64,000 nucleotides of DNA from Oceanococcus atlanticus. Its GTDB lineage: Bacteria; Pseudomonadota; Gammaproteobacteria; Nevskiales; Oceanococcaceae. The stretch lies in NCBI RefSeq assembly GCF_002088235.1, contig NZ_AQQV01000003.1, positions 248,001 to 312,000 on the forward strand, given 5' to 3'. The position numbers and the translations under genes are program-made. Shown here in pieces: positions 21,102-29,829 of the stretch (position 1 is the stretch's first letter; every line of letters starts with the position of its first letter). Under the pieces are notes generated by a model, which was given only the letters and a program-made list of their open reading frames with translations, was not told where the DNA came from and did not search any database.

Positions 21102-21635
21102 TTGATCTGGATCGATTACATCATCATCGGCGCGATCGCGTTGTCGGCGATCATCAGCCTGTTCCGAGGCTTTGTGAAAGAGGTGTTTTCGCTGTTGTCT
21201 TGGATCCTTGCGTTTTGGGTTGCCATGCGATTTGGCGCCGATGTGGCCGAGCAGCTGTTCACCATGGTTTCAACACCCTCGGCGCGGTTGATGCTGGGGT
21301 ATGTGGCGACTTTCCTGGTGGTGCTGATTGCCGGTGCATTGTTCAGCCATTTCATGACGATGCTGGTCAAGCAAACGCAGCTGCAGGGCACAGACAGAGC
21401 GCTGGGACTGCTGTTTGGCGGCGCGCGCGGTGTGCTGCTGGTCACGATTGCCGTGATACTGGCCAAAATGACACCGCTGGATCAGGACCCATGGTGGACT
21501 GATTCCAGCTTGTTGAGCTATTTCGAAGAGCTGGGCCTGTGGGTCCAGGATCAGTTGCCGCCCGAGGCGGCGGCCAAGTTACAGGCGGTGCAGTCTGGCG
21601 ACGTGCCCGCTATCGTGCCCGAAACCAAGAGTTAG
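21102..21635 (+). CDS. cvpA: CvpA family membrane protein
   Basis: A 177-residue protein with four hydrophobic helices in the first 130 residues and the family motif SLFRGFVKEVFSLLSWI. CvpA is needed for colicin V export in E. coli and more generally for envelope homeostasis. No ATG exists in the right place; the TTG at 21102 gives MIWIDYIIIGAIAL, which aligns with the usual CvpA N-terminus. It lies 12 bases before purF, its standard neighbour. Confidence 0.93.
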   Translation: MIWIDYIIIGAIALSAIISLFRGFVKEVFSLLSWILAFWVAMRFGADVAEQLFTMVSTPSARLMLGYVATFLVVLIAGALFSHFMTMLVKQTQLQGTDRALGLLFGGARGVLLVTIAVILAKMTPLDQDPWWTDSSLLSYFEELGLWVQDQLPPEAAAKLQAVQSGDVPAIVPETKS

Positions 21636-21647
21636 AGTTTCAAGACT

Positions 21648-23162
21648 ATGTGTGGAATTGTCGGAATTGCCGCCAACCGTGGGATCAATCAGGAACTCTA
21701 CGATGCCTTGACGGTGTTGCAGCATCGCGGTCAAGACGCCGCGGGCATCATCACCGTGGAAAACGAAGAGTTGTTCCTGCGTAAGGAAAACGGGCTGGTG
21801 CGTGACGTGTTCAATCAGAACCATATGGTTCGTCTGCGCGGCAAGATTGGCATTGGCCACGTGCGCTATCCAACCGCGGGTTGCGCCAGTTCGGCGGAAG
21901 CCCAGCCGTTCTACGTCAATTCGCCCTATGGCATATCGCTGTCGCACAACGGCAATCTGACCAATGCCGCGGAGCTGCGCCGCGCGTTGTATCAGGAAGA
22001 CCGTCGCCACATGAACACCAATTCCGATTCGGAAGTGCTGCTCAATGTACTGGCCGGTGAACTGAGCCGCCTTGGCAGTCTGACGTTGCAGCCCGACGAA
22101 GTGTTCGAAGCCATCGGCCATCTGCATCAACGCTGCCGCGGTGCGTATGCCTGTGTGGCCATGATTCAGGGCTTTGGCATCGTCGGTTTTCGCGATCCCT
22201 ACGGTATTCGTCCGGTGGTCTATGGGGTGCGCGAGACGGCGCAGGGCCAGGAGCACATCATTGCCTCGGAAAGTGTGGCCCTGGATGTGCTGGGTTTCGA
22301 GCTGCTCGGCGACATCGCGCCGGGCGAGGCCGTCATCATCACCGAAAACGGTCGCTTGCTGAAGCGGCAGTGCGCTGAAAATCCGGAACTGACGCCGTGC
22401 ATATTCGAGCATGTCTATCTGGCCCGTCCGGACTCGGTCATGGACGACATTTACGTGTACAAAGCACGTCTGCGCATGGGTGATCGGCTGGCTCGCAAGA
22501 TCCAGCGTGAATGGCCGGATCACGACATCGACGTGGTCATCCCGGTGCCCGACACCAGCCGTACCGCAGCCGTTCAGCTGGCCAACGAGCTGGGTGTGAA
22601 GTACCGCGAGGGCTTCATCAAGAATCGCTATATCGGGCGGACCTTTATCATGCCCGGCCAGGAGCAGCGCAAGAAATCTGTGCGCCAGAAGCTCAACCCG
22701 ATCGATCTGGAATTCCAGGGCAAGAATGTCATGTTGGTGGACGATTCCATCGTGCGCGGCACGACCTCGCGCGAAATCATCCAGATGGCGCGTGATGCCG
22801 GTGCGGCCAAGGTGTATTTCGCCTCCGCTGCGCCGCCGGTGCGCTATCCCAATGTTTATGGCATCGACATGCCTACGGCCAGTGAACTGGTCGCGCACGG
22901 GCGTACCGAAGAGGAAGTGCAGACCTTGCTCGGCGCCGATCGACTGATCTATCAGGATCTTGAGGGCTTGGTTGAGGCGGTGAGTAAGGGCAATCCGTCG
23001 GTCAGCCGCTTCGAGGATTCGGTTTTCACCGGGCAGTATGTGACCCAGGACGTCAGCGATGCCTACCTCAGCCAGCTTGAACTGTTTCGTTCGGACGCGG
23101 CCAAGCAGTCGCGCGGTGCGGTTGGCGACAGCAAGTTCATTGACTTGCATAACCCGGTTTGA
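21648..23162 (+). CDS. purF: amidophosphoribosyltransferase
   Basis: PurF makes phosphoribosylamine from PRPP and glutamine, the first step of purine synthesis. The 504-residue product starts MCGIVGIA, so Cys2 becomes the N-terminal nucleophile of the glutaminase domain. The PRPP-binding motif [14 protein letters not shown] is in the C-terminal phosphoribosyltransferase domain. Length matches the E. coli enzyme (505). purB, a later enzyme of the pathway, lies at 47.8 kb on the other strand. Confidence 0.98.
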   Translation: MCGIVGIAANRGINQELYDALTVLQHRGQDAAGIITVENEELFLRKENGLVRDVFNQNHMVRLRGKIGIGHVRYPTAGCASSAEAQPFYVNSPYGISLSHNGNLTNAAELRRALYQEDRRHMNTNSDSEVLLNVLAGELSRLGSLTLQPDEVFEAIGHLHQRCRGAYACVAMIQGFGIVGFRDPYGIRPVVYGVRETAQGQEHIIASESVALDVLGFELLGDIAPGEAVIITENGRLLKRQCAENPELTPCIFEHVYLARPDSVMDDIYVYKARLRMGDRLARKIQREWPDHDIDVVIPVPDTSRTAAVQLANELGVKYREGFIKNRYIGRTFIMPGQEQRKKSVRQKLNPIDLEFQGKNVMLVDDSIVRGTTSREIIQMARDAGAAKVYFASAAPPVRYPNVYGIDMPTASELVAHGRTEEEVQTLLGADRLIYQDLEGLVEAVSKGNPSVSRFEDSVFTGQYVTQDVSDAYLSQLELFRSDAAKQSRGAVGDSKFIDLHNPV

Positions 23163-23165
23163 AGC

Positions 23166-24356
23166 GTGAGTGACGACAAGGCGAAATCTGCGCGCTGGGG
23201 CGTATCGACTCAGGGCATCCGCGCGCACGCCGTGCAATCGGAGTTTGCCGAGCACTCACCGGCGATTTTCGCCACATCAAGCTTTACCTTCGACTCGGCC
23301 GAGCAGGCTGCCGCGGCGTTTGATGAGCGTGAGGATCGCTACATCTATTCGCGGTTCGACAACCCCACCGTGCATGCTTTCGAGCAGCGTCTAGCGGCGC
23401 TCGAAGGGGCCGAATCTGGTGTGGCCACGGCCTCGGGCATGGCCGCGATACTGAGCGTGTGCCAGACCTTTCTGAAGCAGGGCGACCACGTGGTTGCGGC
23501 CAGTGGTTTGTTTGGTTCCACGATCGGTTTGCTCAACAACTACGTGGCCAAGTTCGGGATCGAGATCAGCTATGTCGCACCTGCCGACACGGCGGCCTGG
23601 GCCACGGCGATGCAGCCGAACACCCGCCTGCTGCTGTGCGAGAGCCCGACCAACCCGTTGACCGAGATCGTCGACATCGCGGCGCTGGCCGACCTGGCCC
23701 ATGCGCAGGATGCGTTGCTGGTGGTCGACAACTGCTTCTGTACGCCGGCGCTGCAGCGCCCGATCGAAATGGGTGCCGACATCGTGGTGCATTCGGCGAC
23801 CAAATTTCTTGATGGGCAGGGCCGCTGCATCGGCGGTGCAGTGCTGGGCAATGCGGATCTTGTTGGCAAGCAGGTCTATGCGTACATGCGTTCGGCCGGG
23901 CCATGCATGAGTCCGTTCAATGCCTGGGTATTCCTCAAGGGATTGGAAACGCTGGAGCTGCGCATGCAGGCGCATGCCCAACGTGCCTTGCAGATTGCGC
24001 AATGGCTGCAGGCTCACGCGGCGGTGGGGCGGGTTTTCTACACAGGGCTTGAAAGCCACCCGCAGCACGCGCTGGCGTGCAAGCAGCAATCCGGCCACGG
24101 TGCCATCGTGGCGTTCGAGTTGCGCGCTGGTCAGGAGGCGGCGTTTGCGCTGATCAATGCCTGCGAGCTGGTCTCAATTACCGCCAATCTGGGGGATGCC
24201 CGAACCACCATTACCCATCCGGCGACCACAACGCATCACCGCATCGGTCCGCAGGCGCGTGCCCGCGCTGGCATTGGCGATGGCCTGGTTCGCCTTTCGG
24301 TCGGGCTGGAAAACGTCGAAGACCTGATCGCAGATCTTGAGCGTGGACTGGGCTGA
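23166..24356 (+). CDS. metZ: O-succinylhomoserine sulfhydrylase
   Basis: MetZ makes homocysteine directly from O-succinylhomoserine and sulfide. The 396-residue protein belongs to the Cys/Met PLP family: YSRFDNPTVHAFEQRLAALEG near the N-terminus and the cofactor lysine in SATKFLDGQGRC. purF-metZ is the conserved Pseudomonas-type order, which favours MetZ over cystathionine gamma-synthase or MetY. The start is GTG 23166, three bases after the purF stop. asd in this window feeds the same pathway. Confidence 0.93.
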   Translation: MSDDKAKSARWGVSTQGIRAHAVQSEFAEHSPAIFATSSFTFDSAEQAAAAFDEREDRYIYSRFDNPTVHAFEQRLAALEGAESGVATASGMAAILSVCQTFLKQGDHVVAASGLFGSTIGLLNNYVAKFGIEISYVAPADTAAWATAMQPNTRLLLCESPTNPLTEIVDIAALADLAHAQDALLVVDNCFCTPALQRPIEMGADIVVHSATKFLDGQGRCIGGAVLGNADLVGKQVYAYMRSAGPCMSPFNAWVFLKGLETLELRMQAHAQRALQIAQWLQAHAAVGRVFYTGLESHPQHALACKQQSGHGAIVAFELRAGQEAAFALINACELVSITANLGDARTTITHPATTTHHRIGPQARARAGIGDGLVRLSVGLENVEDLIADLERGLG

Positions 24357-25119
24357 GGCGACGCTGCGCGCATATTGCTGCGCCGATCCTGCACAAAAAT
24401 GTGCCTTGACGCTGGAGCTGCCACAGCCCGACTGTCCGCTTGATCAGGCGGTGGATTTGCCGGCTCAACCAGGCCGACCAGCGCGGCCTCAGCTGATTCA
24501 TCCGGCCAAGGTGCCGCGGCGCAAGCTCGGTTCTGAGGCGGGCCGTGTAGCCTTGGTGCACGCTGTTGCGCATATCGAGTTCAATGCCATCAACCTGGCG
24601 CTGGATGCAGTCTTGCGCTTTGCCGGCATGCCACTGGCGTTCTATCAGGATTGGGTCAGCGTGGCGCGCGATGAGGCACGCCATCATCAGATGTTGAGCG
24701 AACGCCTTGGTCAGATGGGTGCGGCGTACGGCGACTGCAGCGCTCACAACGGGCTGTGGGAGATGGCCGAGAAGACCGCCCATGATGCCTTGCTGCGTAT
24801 GGCCTTGGTGCCGCGCGTGCTTGAAGCGCGCGGACTGGATGTCACGCCGGGCATGATTGCGCGGCTGCGCGAGGTGGGCGATACGGCAACCGTACAGAAC
24901 CTGGAAATCATTCTTGCAGAAGAGGTGCGCCATGTGGCGATCGGCAGCCACTGGTTCCGTCACCTGTGTGCGCAGCGAGGCCTGGAGGCCGATTCAACCT
25001 TCGCCGGTTTGATGGCGCAGTACATGCCAGGCAACAAGGGGGCAGCCGGTCATTTCAATGTCGCAGCGCGGCGCGAGGCCGGTTTCAGCGAGCAGGAACT
25101 GCTCGCGCTCGGCGCATAA
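24343..25119 (+). CDS. DUF455 family ferritin-like protein
   Basis: A protein of about 258 residues with Glu/His motifs of a ferritin-like diiron helical bundle: HIEFNAINLALD, ARDEARHHQMLSERL and AEEVRHVAIGSHWF. These give the paired Glu and ExxH signatures expected for a metal centre. The family (DUF455) is widespread and uncharacterised. Starts at GTG 24343 or TTG 24337, both inside the end of metZ, so it is co-transcribed. It is the last chromosomal gene before the integrated element. Confidence 0.8.
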   Translation: MDWAEATLRAYCCADPAQKCALTLELPQPDCPLDQAVDLPAQPGRPARPQLIHPAKVPRRKLGSEAGRVALVHAVAHIEFNAINLALDAVLRFAGMPLAFYQDWVSVARDEARHHQMLSERLGQMGAAYGDCSAHNGLWEMAEKTAHDALLRMALVPRVLEARGLDVTPGMIARLREVGDTATVQNLEIILAEEVRHVAIGSHWFRHLCAQRGLEADSTFAGLMAQYMPGNKGAAGHFNVAARREAGFSEQELLALGA

Positions 25120-25133
25120 CCGGCAGATACACA

Positions 25134-25157
25134 AAGGCCGCCCGGTGGGGCGGCCTT
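25134..25157 (-). terminator. stem-loop, probably the original ssrA terminator
   Basis: AAGGCCGCCC (25134-25143), loop GGTG, GGGCGGCCTT (25148-25157): a perfect 10-bp stem. Read on the minus strand it is followed by TGTGTATCTG. It lies only a few bases beyond the displaced ssrA 3' end at 25166, where the tmRNA terminator would have been before the element inserted. It can also serve metZ/DUF455 on the plus strand. Confidence 0.65.
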
Positions 25158-25165
25158 GTCGGGTG

Positions 25166-25180
25166 TTGGTGGAGGCGGCG
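25166..25180. repeat. attL: displaced ssrA 3' terminus
   Basis: TTGGTGGAGGCGGCG is identical to 34512-34526, which encodes the CCA end and acceptor stem of the intact tmRNA gene. Recombining these two copies would rebuild ssrA directly next to the terminator at 25134-25157. That makes this the likely left chromosomal boundary of the element. Confidence 0.7.
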
Positions 25181-25354
25181 TCCGCTTAGAATGATACGAA
25201 TTCGCACCCGATTGTTATTCATAAGTTATTGATCGGGTAAGAAATACTCTACGCTGGTGTTACTATCGGTATCGATCAATTAGTTTCCAATTGCGCCCCT
25301 GATGATGGGTAGCAGGTTGGGTAGTAATTGCCATTTGATACGCGTTTGTAATGT

Positions 25355-25374
25355 GGGAATCGAACCCGCGTCCA
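25355..25374. repeat. second att-like copy: ssrA T-arm core in the int leader
   Basis: GGGAATCGAACCCGCGTCCA is identical to 34526-34545 (T-arm of ssrA) and in the same orientation, 9,171 bases away. It ends directly at the integrase ribosome site AAGGAG (25374-25379). It is separated from the attL copy at 25166-25180 by 174 bases. It may be the integrase core site or part of a split displaced ssrA end. Confidence 0.75.
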
Positions 25375-25385
25375 AGGAGTGCCCA

Positions 25386-26645
25386 GTGCCCAGAATAAGC
25401 AAGCCCTTAGGAGCAATACAGGTAAAGCGTTTGGATAGGGTGGGGCTTAACCCTGTCGGCGGCGTAGCAGGGTTGTACCTGCAAGTGACCCCATCAGGTG
25501 CCCGGTCATGGATTCTGCGGGCCACAGTGGGGCGCAAGCGGCGCGATATTGGCTTGGGTTCATATCCCGCTGTGTCCTTGGCACGTGCCCGTGAGAAGGC
25601 AGCCGACGCCCGTGATTTAATCGAACAAGGCCTTGACCCTGTAATTGAGCGGCAGAAGGCGCGGCAAGCTCTAATGCAAGAGCAAGCAAAACGCATGACG
25701 TTTGCCGATGCGGCACGGGCGAAACATGAGGCGAAAAAGGATGAATTCCGAAACTCGAAGCATCGCGCCGACTGGATAAGCTCATTGGAGCGTCACGCGT
25801 TCGCACATATCGGCGGCATGGAAGTGGCTGACATCACACTGGCTGATGTCCTTCGAGTGTTGCAACCGATTTGGCTGGATCGCACGGAAACTGCGACCCG
25901 AGTTAGGCAACGCATGGAATCCGTTTTCACTTGGTCAATTGTTAGTGGATACCGTGAGGCGGCAAACCCTGCCGTTTGGAAAGGGGCCCTCAAGGAACTC
26001 TTGCCGGAGCCAAAGAAGGTCAAGAAAACTGAGAATCATCCGGCATTGCCGTGGGGGCGTGTTCCTGAGTTCATGGCTGCGCTGGCGGAGCGTGAAGGCT
26101 CGGCGGCCCGTGCCCTGGAGTTTGGAATATTGACCGCTTCGCGCTCTGGTGAAATCCGCAAGGCGACATGGGATCAAATCGATCTGAACACTAAGGTGTG
26201 GACGATACCGGCAAAGAATATGAAGGGCGGAAAGGAGCATCGTGTGCCGCTTAGTCCTGCTGTGGTTGCTCTACTGAAAGCATTGCCAGCATCGAACAGC
26301 AACTTCGTGTTTCCTTCGCCCAAGGGCAACATGATGAGTGACATGGGCATATCGTCGCTGGTGCGCCGTATGAATAAGCCTGTCCCCGTATGGGTTGACC
26401 CAAAGCAGAACGATAAACCAATAGTCCCGCACGGTTTTCGGTCTAGTTTCAAGGACTGGGCCCGTGCCTCGGCGGTAGGTTTTGATGATGAGGTTAGCGA
26501 ACTCGCGTTGGCTCATATAAACAGTGACGCCACCCGTGCCGCGTATGCTCGCGATGAACTGTTGCCGCTGCGCAAGAGGATGATGCAGCAATGGGCCGAA
26601 TATTGTGCAGGGCAGGGTGAGGGGGTTCAGCGGGCGGTTTCATGA
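25386..26645 (+). CDS. tyrosine recombinase (integrase) of the ssrA element
   Basis: A 419-residue P4-type integrase that would catalyse integration and excision at ssrA. The N-terminal DUF4102-like arm-binding domain spans about residues 10-90 (GLYLQVTPSGARSW, DIGLGSYPAVSLA). The catalytic domain keeps all key residues: Arg253 (TASRSGE), Lys283 (GGKEHR), His349 and Arg352 (HGFR), His377 (LAH) and Tyr387 (RAAYAR). I chose GTG 25386 because AAGGAG lies six bases upstream; the longer frame from 25302 would read through the att core. Its place beside the left end with transcription into the element is usual for this family. Confidence 0.95.
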   Translation: MPRISKPLGAIQVKRLDRVGLNPVGGVAGLYLQVTPSGARSWILRATVGRKRRDIGLGSYPAVSLARAREKAADARDLIEQGLDPVIERQKARQALMQEQAKRMTFADAARAKHEAKKDEFRNSKHRADWISSLERHAFAHIGGMEVADITLADVLRVLQPIWLDRTETATRVRQRMESVFTWSIVSGYREAANPAVWKGALKELLPEPKKVKKTENHPALPWGRVPEFMAALAEREGSAARALEFGILTASRSGEIRKATWDQIDLNTKVWTIPAKNMKGGKEHRVPLSPAVVALLKALPASNSNFVFPSPKGNMMSDMGISSLVRRMNKPVPVWVDPKQNDKPIVPHGFRSSFKDWARASAVGFDDEVSELALAHINSDATRAAYARDELLPLRKRMMQQWAEYCAGQGEGVQRAVS

Positions 26646-26664
26646 CCGCATGGCTGGCGCAGCT

Positions 26665-26698
26665 GAAACATGGACAAGGAAGTCCGTTGCCATGTTTC
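26665..26698 (+). terminator. stem-loop 20 bases after int
   Basis: GAAACATGG (26665-26673) pairs with CCATGTTTC (26690-26698), with an inner GGAC/GTCC (26672-26675 with 82-85) that would compete. No T run follows on either strand. It may end the int transcript or act as an operator for the next promoter. Confidence 0.4.
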
Positions 26699-26873
26699 GA
26701 TCTATGCGTATAGAGTGCGTCGCAATGGTTTTTGCGCGAAATATGTTGCGCCCAGTTTCTGCGCTGAAAAATAAAAACACAACAAAACAATGGGTTATAG
26801 ATTTTTCGGGTAGGTCACCCAGGATTGAGCCAATTACAATAGACGGAAATCAAAGTCAAATTGGTGGCAATCC

Positions 26874-27101
26874 GTGATTTCAAAACCCCAGTTTCCCAAG
26901 CCGGTATCGATTACACCTGGCTGCACACGGTGGCAGCTAACCACGCTTGAAGAATACGAAAATCAGCACGGCGCGAACAATGCGCAACGTAGCCCGAACG
27001 AAGAAAGTTTTCTTACCGTTGCTCAGGTGGCAGCCCGTTACAACGTCAAGCCCGCAACTGTGTGGCGTTGGGCTCGCGAGGGGCGGAGTGCAGCAGCATG
27101 A
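26874..27101 (+). CDS. AlpA-like HTH protein with wing and helix-turn-helix in reversed order
   Basis: A 75-residue protein. Residues 7-28 (FPKPVSITPGCTRWQL, LEEYE) look like the wing and C-terminal part of AlpA/excisionase regulators. Residues 47-70 (LTVAQVAARYNVKPATVWRW) are the helix-turn-helix that normally comes before that wing. Directly after the HTH, at REGR where FPKP would be expected, the protein ends. The frame upstream of the GTG at 26874 has a stop at 26826-26828 and no HTH. AlpA proteins usually activate int or control excision in P4-like elements. The GTG has GGTGG six bases upstream. The next gene overlaps its stop by four bases. Confidence 0.65.
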   Translation: MISKPQFPKPVSITPGCTRWQLTTLEEYENQHGANNAQRSPNEESFLTVAQVAARYNVKPATVWRWAREGRSAAA

Positions 27102-27289
27102 GCGCCCAACCCGTGTATTTCGTCGCGACTAAAGACGCGAACAATAACGCCCCGAAATTTATCGTCGCCGGGCCTTTCGATAATTATCTACACGCCAAGC
27201 ACATAAAAGAACTGGCTAGTCAAAAACTAGCGGTGTTCGCAGAAAGAAAGCGTATTGACGGCGATTCTGATTTTATCCTGATGGCCTAA
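27098..27289 (+). CDS. 63-residue hypothetical protein of the element
   Basis: A small soluble protein (MSAQPVYFVATKD at the N-terminus) starting at ATG 27098 in an ATGA overlap with the HTH gene, so the two are co-translated. It is rich in Lys and Asp/Asn and has no recognised motif. Its place between a regulator and the primase suggests a role in regulation or replication, but nothing in the sequence proves it. Confidence 0.6.
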   Translation: MSAQPVYFVATKDANNNAPKFIVAGPFDNYLHAKHIKELASQKLAVFAERKRIDGDSDFILMA

Positions 27290-27323
27290 TTAACTGTGCT
27301 GTTTATCACCAGTTGAAATAGGC

Positions 27324-27389
27324 AAAAAAATGCGCCCGACCGGATTGGATCACCGAGCGGACGCATTGCAGGGAATGGCAACTTTCTGC
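27324..27389 (-). ncRNA. candidate antisense/control RNA upstream of the primase gene
   Basis: On the minus strand a consensus -10 TATAAT (27396-27401) has the extended TGN element just before it. About 66 bases from the expected start (near 27389), the strand shows a hairpin AATGCG-TCCG...CGG-GCGCATT (27329-27367), followed by seven T (27324-27330). That is a complete small transcription unit running against the leader of the primase-helicase gene. No good -35 is visible and no ORF fits. Small replication-control RNAs are known in plasmids and in phage P4; the parallel is inferred. Confidence 0.45.
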
Positions 27390-27395
27390 GCGGTA

Positions 27396-27404
27396 ATTAT
27401 AACA
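27396..27404 (-). promoter_or_regulatory. extended -10 promoter for the candidate control RNA
   Basis: Read on the minus strand, TGT-TATAAT gives a perfect -10 hexamer with the TGN extension, which can replace a weak -35. On the plus strand the same bases give TATAAC (27398-27403), so the site may also work towards the primase gene. Confidence 0.45.
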
Positions 27405-27435
27405 CACGCGCAGTTTATCCAGCGGGCAAAACTGC

Positions 27436-29829
27436 ATGATTAAACTATCGATCCAAGAGCTAATAGAAAACATTCCAGACGGAATGAAGAACGCTAAGCG
27501 GTGGGTCTTGTGGTGCGAGGAATACAAACCCGGTAACGAGAAACCTAGCAAGGTTCCCTATTACGCGGACGGCACCAAAAGGCGCGGCACGCTTGACGCA
27601 CCTGAAGACGTGGCACGCTTCGCCACTTTCGATCAGGCTTTAGTGGCCTTGAAGTCTGGCAGCTACGCCGGGCTTGCCTTTGCACTCGGGCCGGACGGGA
27701 CGGGCAACAATTGGCAAGGCATAGACCTGGATAATTCCAGCAAACACCCGCACCACGCTTCAATTATCGAAGACGCTCCCGCCTACATTGAAAAGAGTCC
27801 CAGCGGTGACGGCTGGCACATCATTGGTTATGGCAAGCAGTTCAAACAGTTCGTCAACCACGCTGAAGGCATCGAATGCTATTCGGAGCGCCGGTTTTTC
27901 ACCGTGTCAGGAGTCGCTGAAGGTGGCGAGCCAAATGCTTGCTTAGCCGATACAGTTGAGCAATTGCGTGCGATCTACGCCCCAGCCAAACCCGCACAGA
28001 CACCGCCCCGCACGCCAAAAAACGACGCATACCGCGCCACCAATGACGCAGCAATGGCGAATCTGGCCGCATGGGTGCCAGAGCTATACCCCGATGCAAT
28101 ACCGCAACAAAACGGCGGATACCGCGTTACGTCTGATGCACTAGACCGCCCCCTTGAAGAAGACCTTTCATTTCATCGAGACGGCATTAAAGATTTTGGC
28201 TTGCATGACATTGGCGACCCCCACGAAGGACGCCGCAGGCCGATAGATGCCGTTATGGATGCGTTTGCACGGCGCGGAGAAACGATAGACGCAGCACAAG
28301 CCAAAGCCTGGCTTGATGAGCGCCTACAGCCGCCCACGCTGAGCTATGACGAGTGTATGGCACTAGCTCAAGACCTAGGCGCCGAAAGCTCGCCAGACGC
28401 CATACAGGAAGTTGTCGAGGCTGCCCGGCACTTGCCACGGATCGCCAAGAGCAAGATTCACAAGGCGATCAATAAGGCAGCCGGAGTAACGCTGGGCGAT
28501 ATACGCGCAGTAGATGCGGGCGAGCGCCACAAAGACACCACGGACGACCTGACGCACGCGCAAGCAATTGTTCTGCAAATAGGAGGCTCGAACCTTCTAT
28601 ACGCAAACAACAACGCCTATATGTACAACGACGCTGGCCTATGGCCACGCATAGACGACCGAGAACTGAAGCAGTGGGCCGCAAACCAGCTGAGCGCGTC
28701 TGGCGAGCCAGCAACGGCAACAAGAACCGCTGGCATTGCCGACATGCTGAAGACGTGTCTGTATGTCCGCAACCATGAGTTCAATGTCGGCCCTGCCGAA
28801 TGCGTCAACTGCCTAAACGGCGAGCTTGTGCTAACTGGCTCGGGCGCTTGGGAGCTTAAACCGCATAAACGCGAGCATTACCGCACCAGCCAGATTGCCG
28901 TCGAATACGACCCTAACGCCGAAGCCCCGAACTTTGAACGCTTCCTGGGTGAAATTTTCCACGGCGACCCCGACGCCGATGAAAAGGCCGAGTTCCTACT
29001 CGCGTTTATTGGCTACACGCTCATGGCGCACTGCATTTATGAATTGTTCCTGATCCTGATCGGTTCAGGCGCAAACGGGAAATCGGTAGTTCTGTACCTG
29101 CTTCAAGAGTTGATCGGGAAAACGAATGTTTGCGCGGTGCAGCCTTCGCAGTTTGGAAACCGATTTCAACGCGCCCACCTGCACGCCAAACTGGCAAATA
29201 TCGTCACTGAGATTAAACAAGGCGAGCTGATAGACGATGCCGCCTTAAAGGGAATTGTGAGCGGCGAAGCAACAACCGTGGAACACAAGAACCAGCCACC
29301 GTTTGAGTTAACCCCCTACGCAACGTGCTGGTTCGGCACCAACCACATGCCGCACACGCGGGATTTTTCCGACGCCCTTTCACGACGTGCCCGCATCCTT
29401 ACTTTCAACAACACTTTCACGCCAGAAAAAGGCAACGCTGATCCACACCTACGGCAAAAGCTGAAGGCTGAGTTGCCCGGCATTCTTAACCTGGCACTTG
29501 CCGCATACGCGCGCGCTGTCCGCGATGGCTTCAAAGAGCCATCAAGCTCCCGCGCCGCACGCATGGAATGGCAGACCGAAGCCGACCAGGTGGCGCAGTT
29601 TGTCCGCGATCAATGCCGTCCAAATGATTCGGCCCGCCTCACGCCCGAGCAGATATACACGCATTACAAGCAGTGGGCTCGCAGCAACTCAATAAAGAAC
29701 ACGCTCGCGCATTCGCCGTTCGCAAGCAGGCTTAAACGTCTGGGTTACGCCTCATCACCCTCGAATGGTCGCAGGGTTGTTAAAGGGCTGGAGATAAACC
29801 CACCCGAGACGCCGCCAATCATCCAATGA
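27436..29829 (+). CDS. primase-helicase (PrimPol + SF3 helicase) for element replication
   Basis: A 797-residue replication protein. The N-terminal part (about 1-170) has PrimPol motifs: GIDLDN with the metal-binding acids near 95-100, SGDGWHI near 123-129 and ECYSERRFFTVSG near 147-159. The C-terminal part has the D5_N-type region and an SF3 helicase with Walker A GSGANGKS at 543-550, WFGTNHMP, and an Arg-finger region SRRARILTF. This P4 alpha/phage-plasmid type protein starts replication and unwinds the origin by itself. The ATG at 27436 has no clear Shine-Dalgarno site. It lies at the end of a GCAGTTT/AAACTGC inverted repeat (27410-27416 with 27429-27435), suggesting translational control. 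Confidence 0.92.
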   Translation: MIKLSIQELIENIPDGMKNAKRWVLWCEEYKPGNEKPSKVPYYADGTKRRGTLDAPEDVARFATFDQALVALKSGSYAGLAFALGPDGTGNNWQGIDLDNSSKHPHHASIIEDAPAYIEKSPSGDGWHIIGYGKQFKQFVNHAEGIECYSERRFFTVSGVAEGGEPNACLADTVEQLRAIYAPAKPAQTPPRTPKNDAYRATNDAAMANLAAWVPELYPDAIPQQNGGYRVTSDALDRPLEEDLSFHRDGIKDFGLHDIGDPHEGRRRPIDAVMDAFARRGETIDAAQAKAWLDERLQPPTLSYDECMALAQDLGAESSPDAIQEVVEAARHLPRIAKSKIHKAINKAAGVTLGDIRAVDAGERHKDTTDDLTHAQAIVLQIGGSNLLYANNNAYMYNDAGLWPRIDDRELKQWAANQLSASGEPATATRTAGIADMLKTCLYVRNHEFNVGPAECVNCLNGELVLTGSGAWELKPHKREHYRTSQIAVEYDPNAEAPNFERFLGEIFHGDPDADEKAEFLLAFIGYTLMAHCIYELFLILIGSGANGKSVVLYLLQELIGKTNVCAVQPSQFGNRFQRAHLHAKLANIVTEIKQGELIDDAALKGIVSGEATTVEHKNQPPFELTPYATCWFGTNHMPHTRDFSDALSRRARILTFNNTFTPEKGNADPHLRQKLKAELPGILNLALAAYARAVRDGFKEPSSSRAARMEWQTEADQVAQFVRDQCRPNDSARLTPEQIYTHYKQWARSNSIKNTLAHSPFASRLKRLGYASSPSNGRRVVKGLEINPPETPPIIQ

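Noticed and set aside
25355-25374. Possible tRNA gene remnant (T-arm sequence) near the integrase
   Set aside because: It matches only ssrA and has no acceptor, D or anticodon arm; it is an att-type repeat.
26692-26877. Possible 61-residue gene after int
   Set aside because: No ribosome site, no motif, and it overlaps the start of the HTH gene; more likely noncoding.
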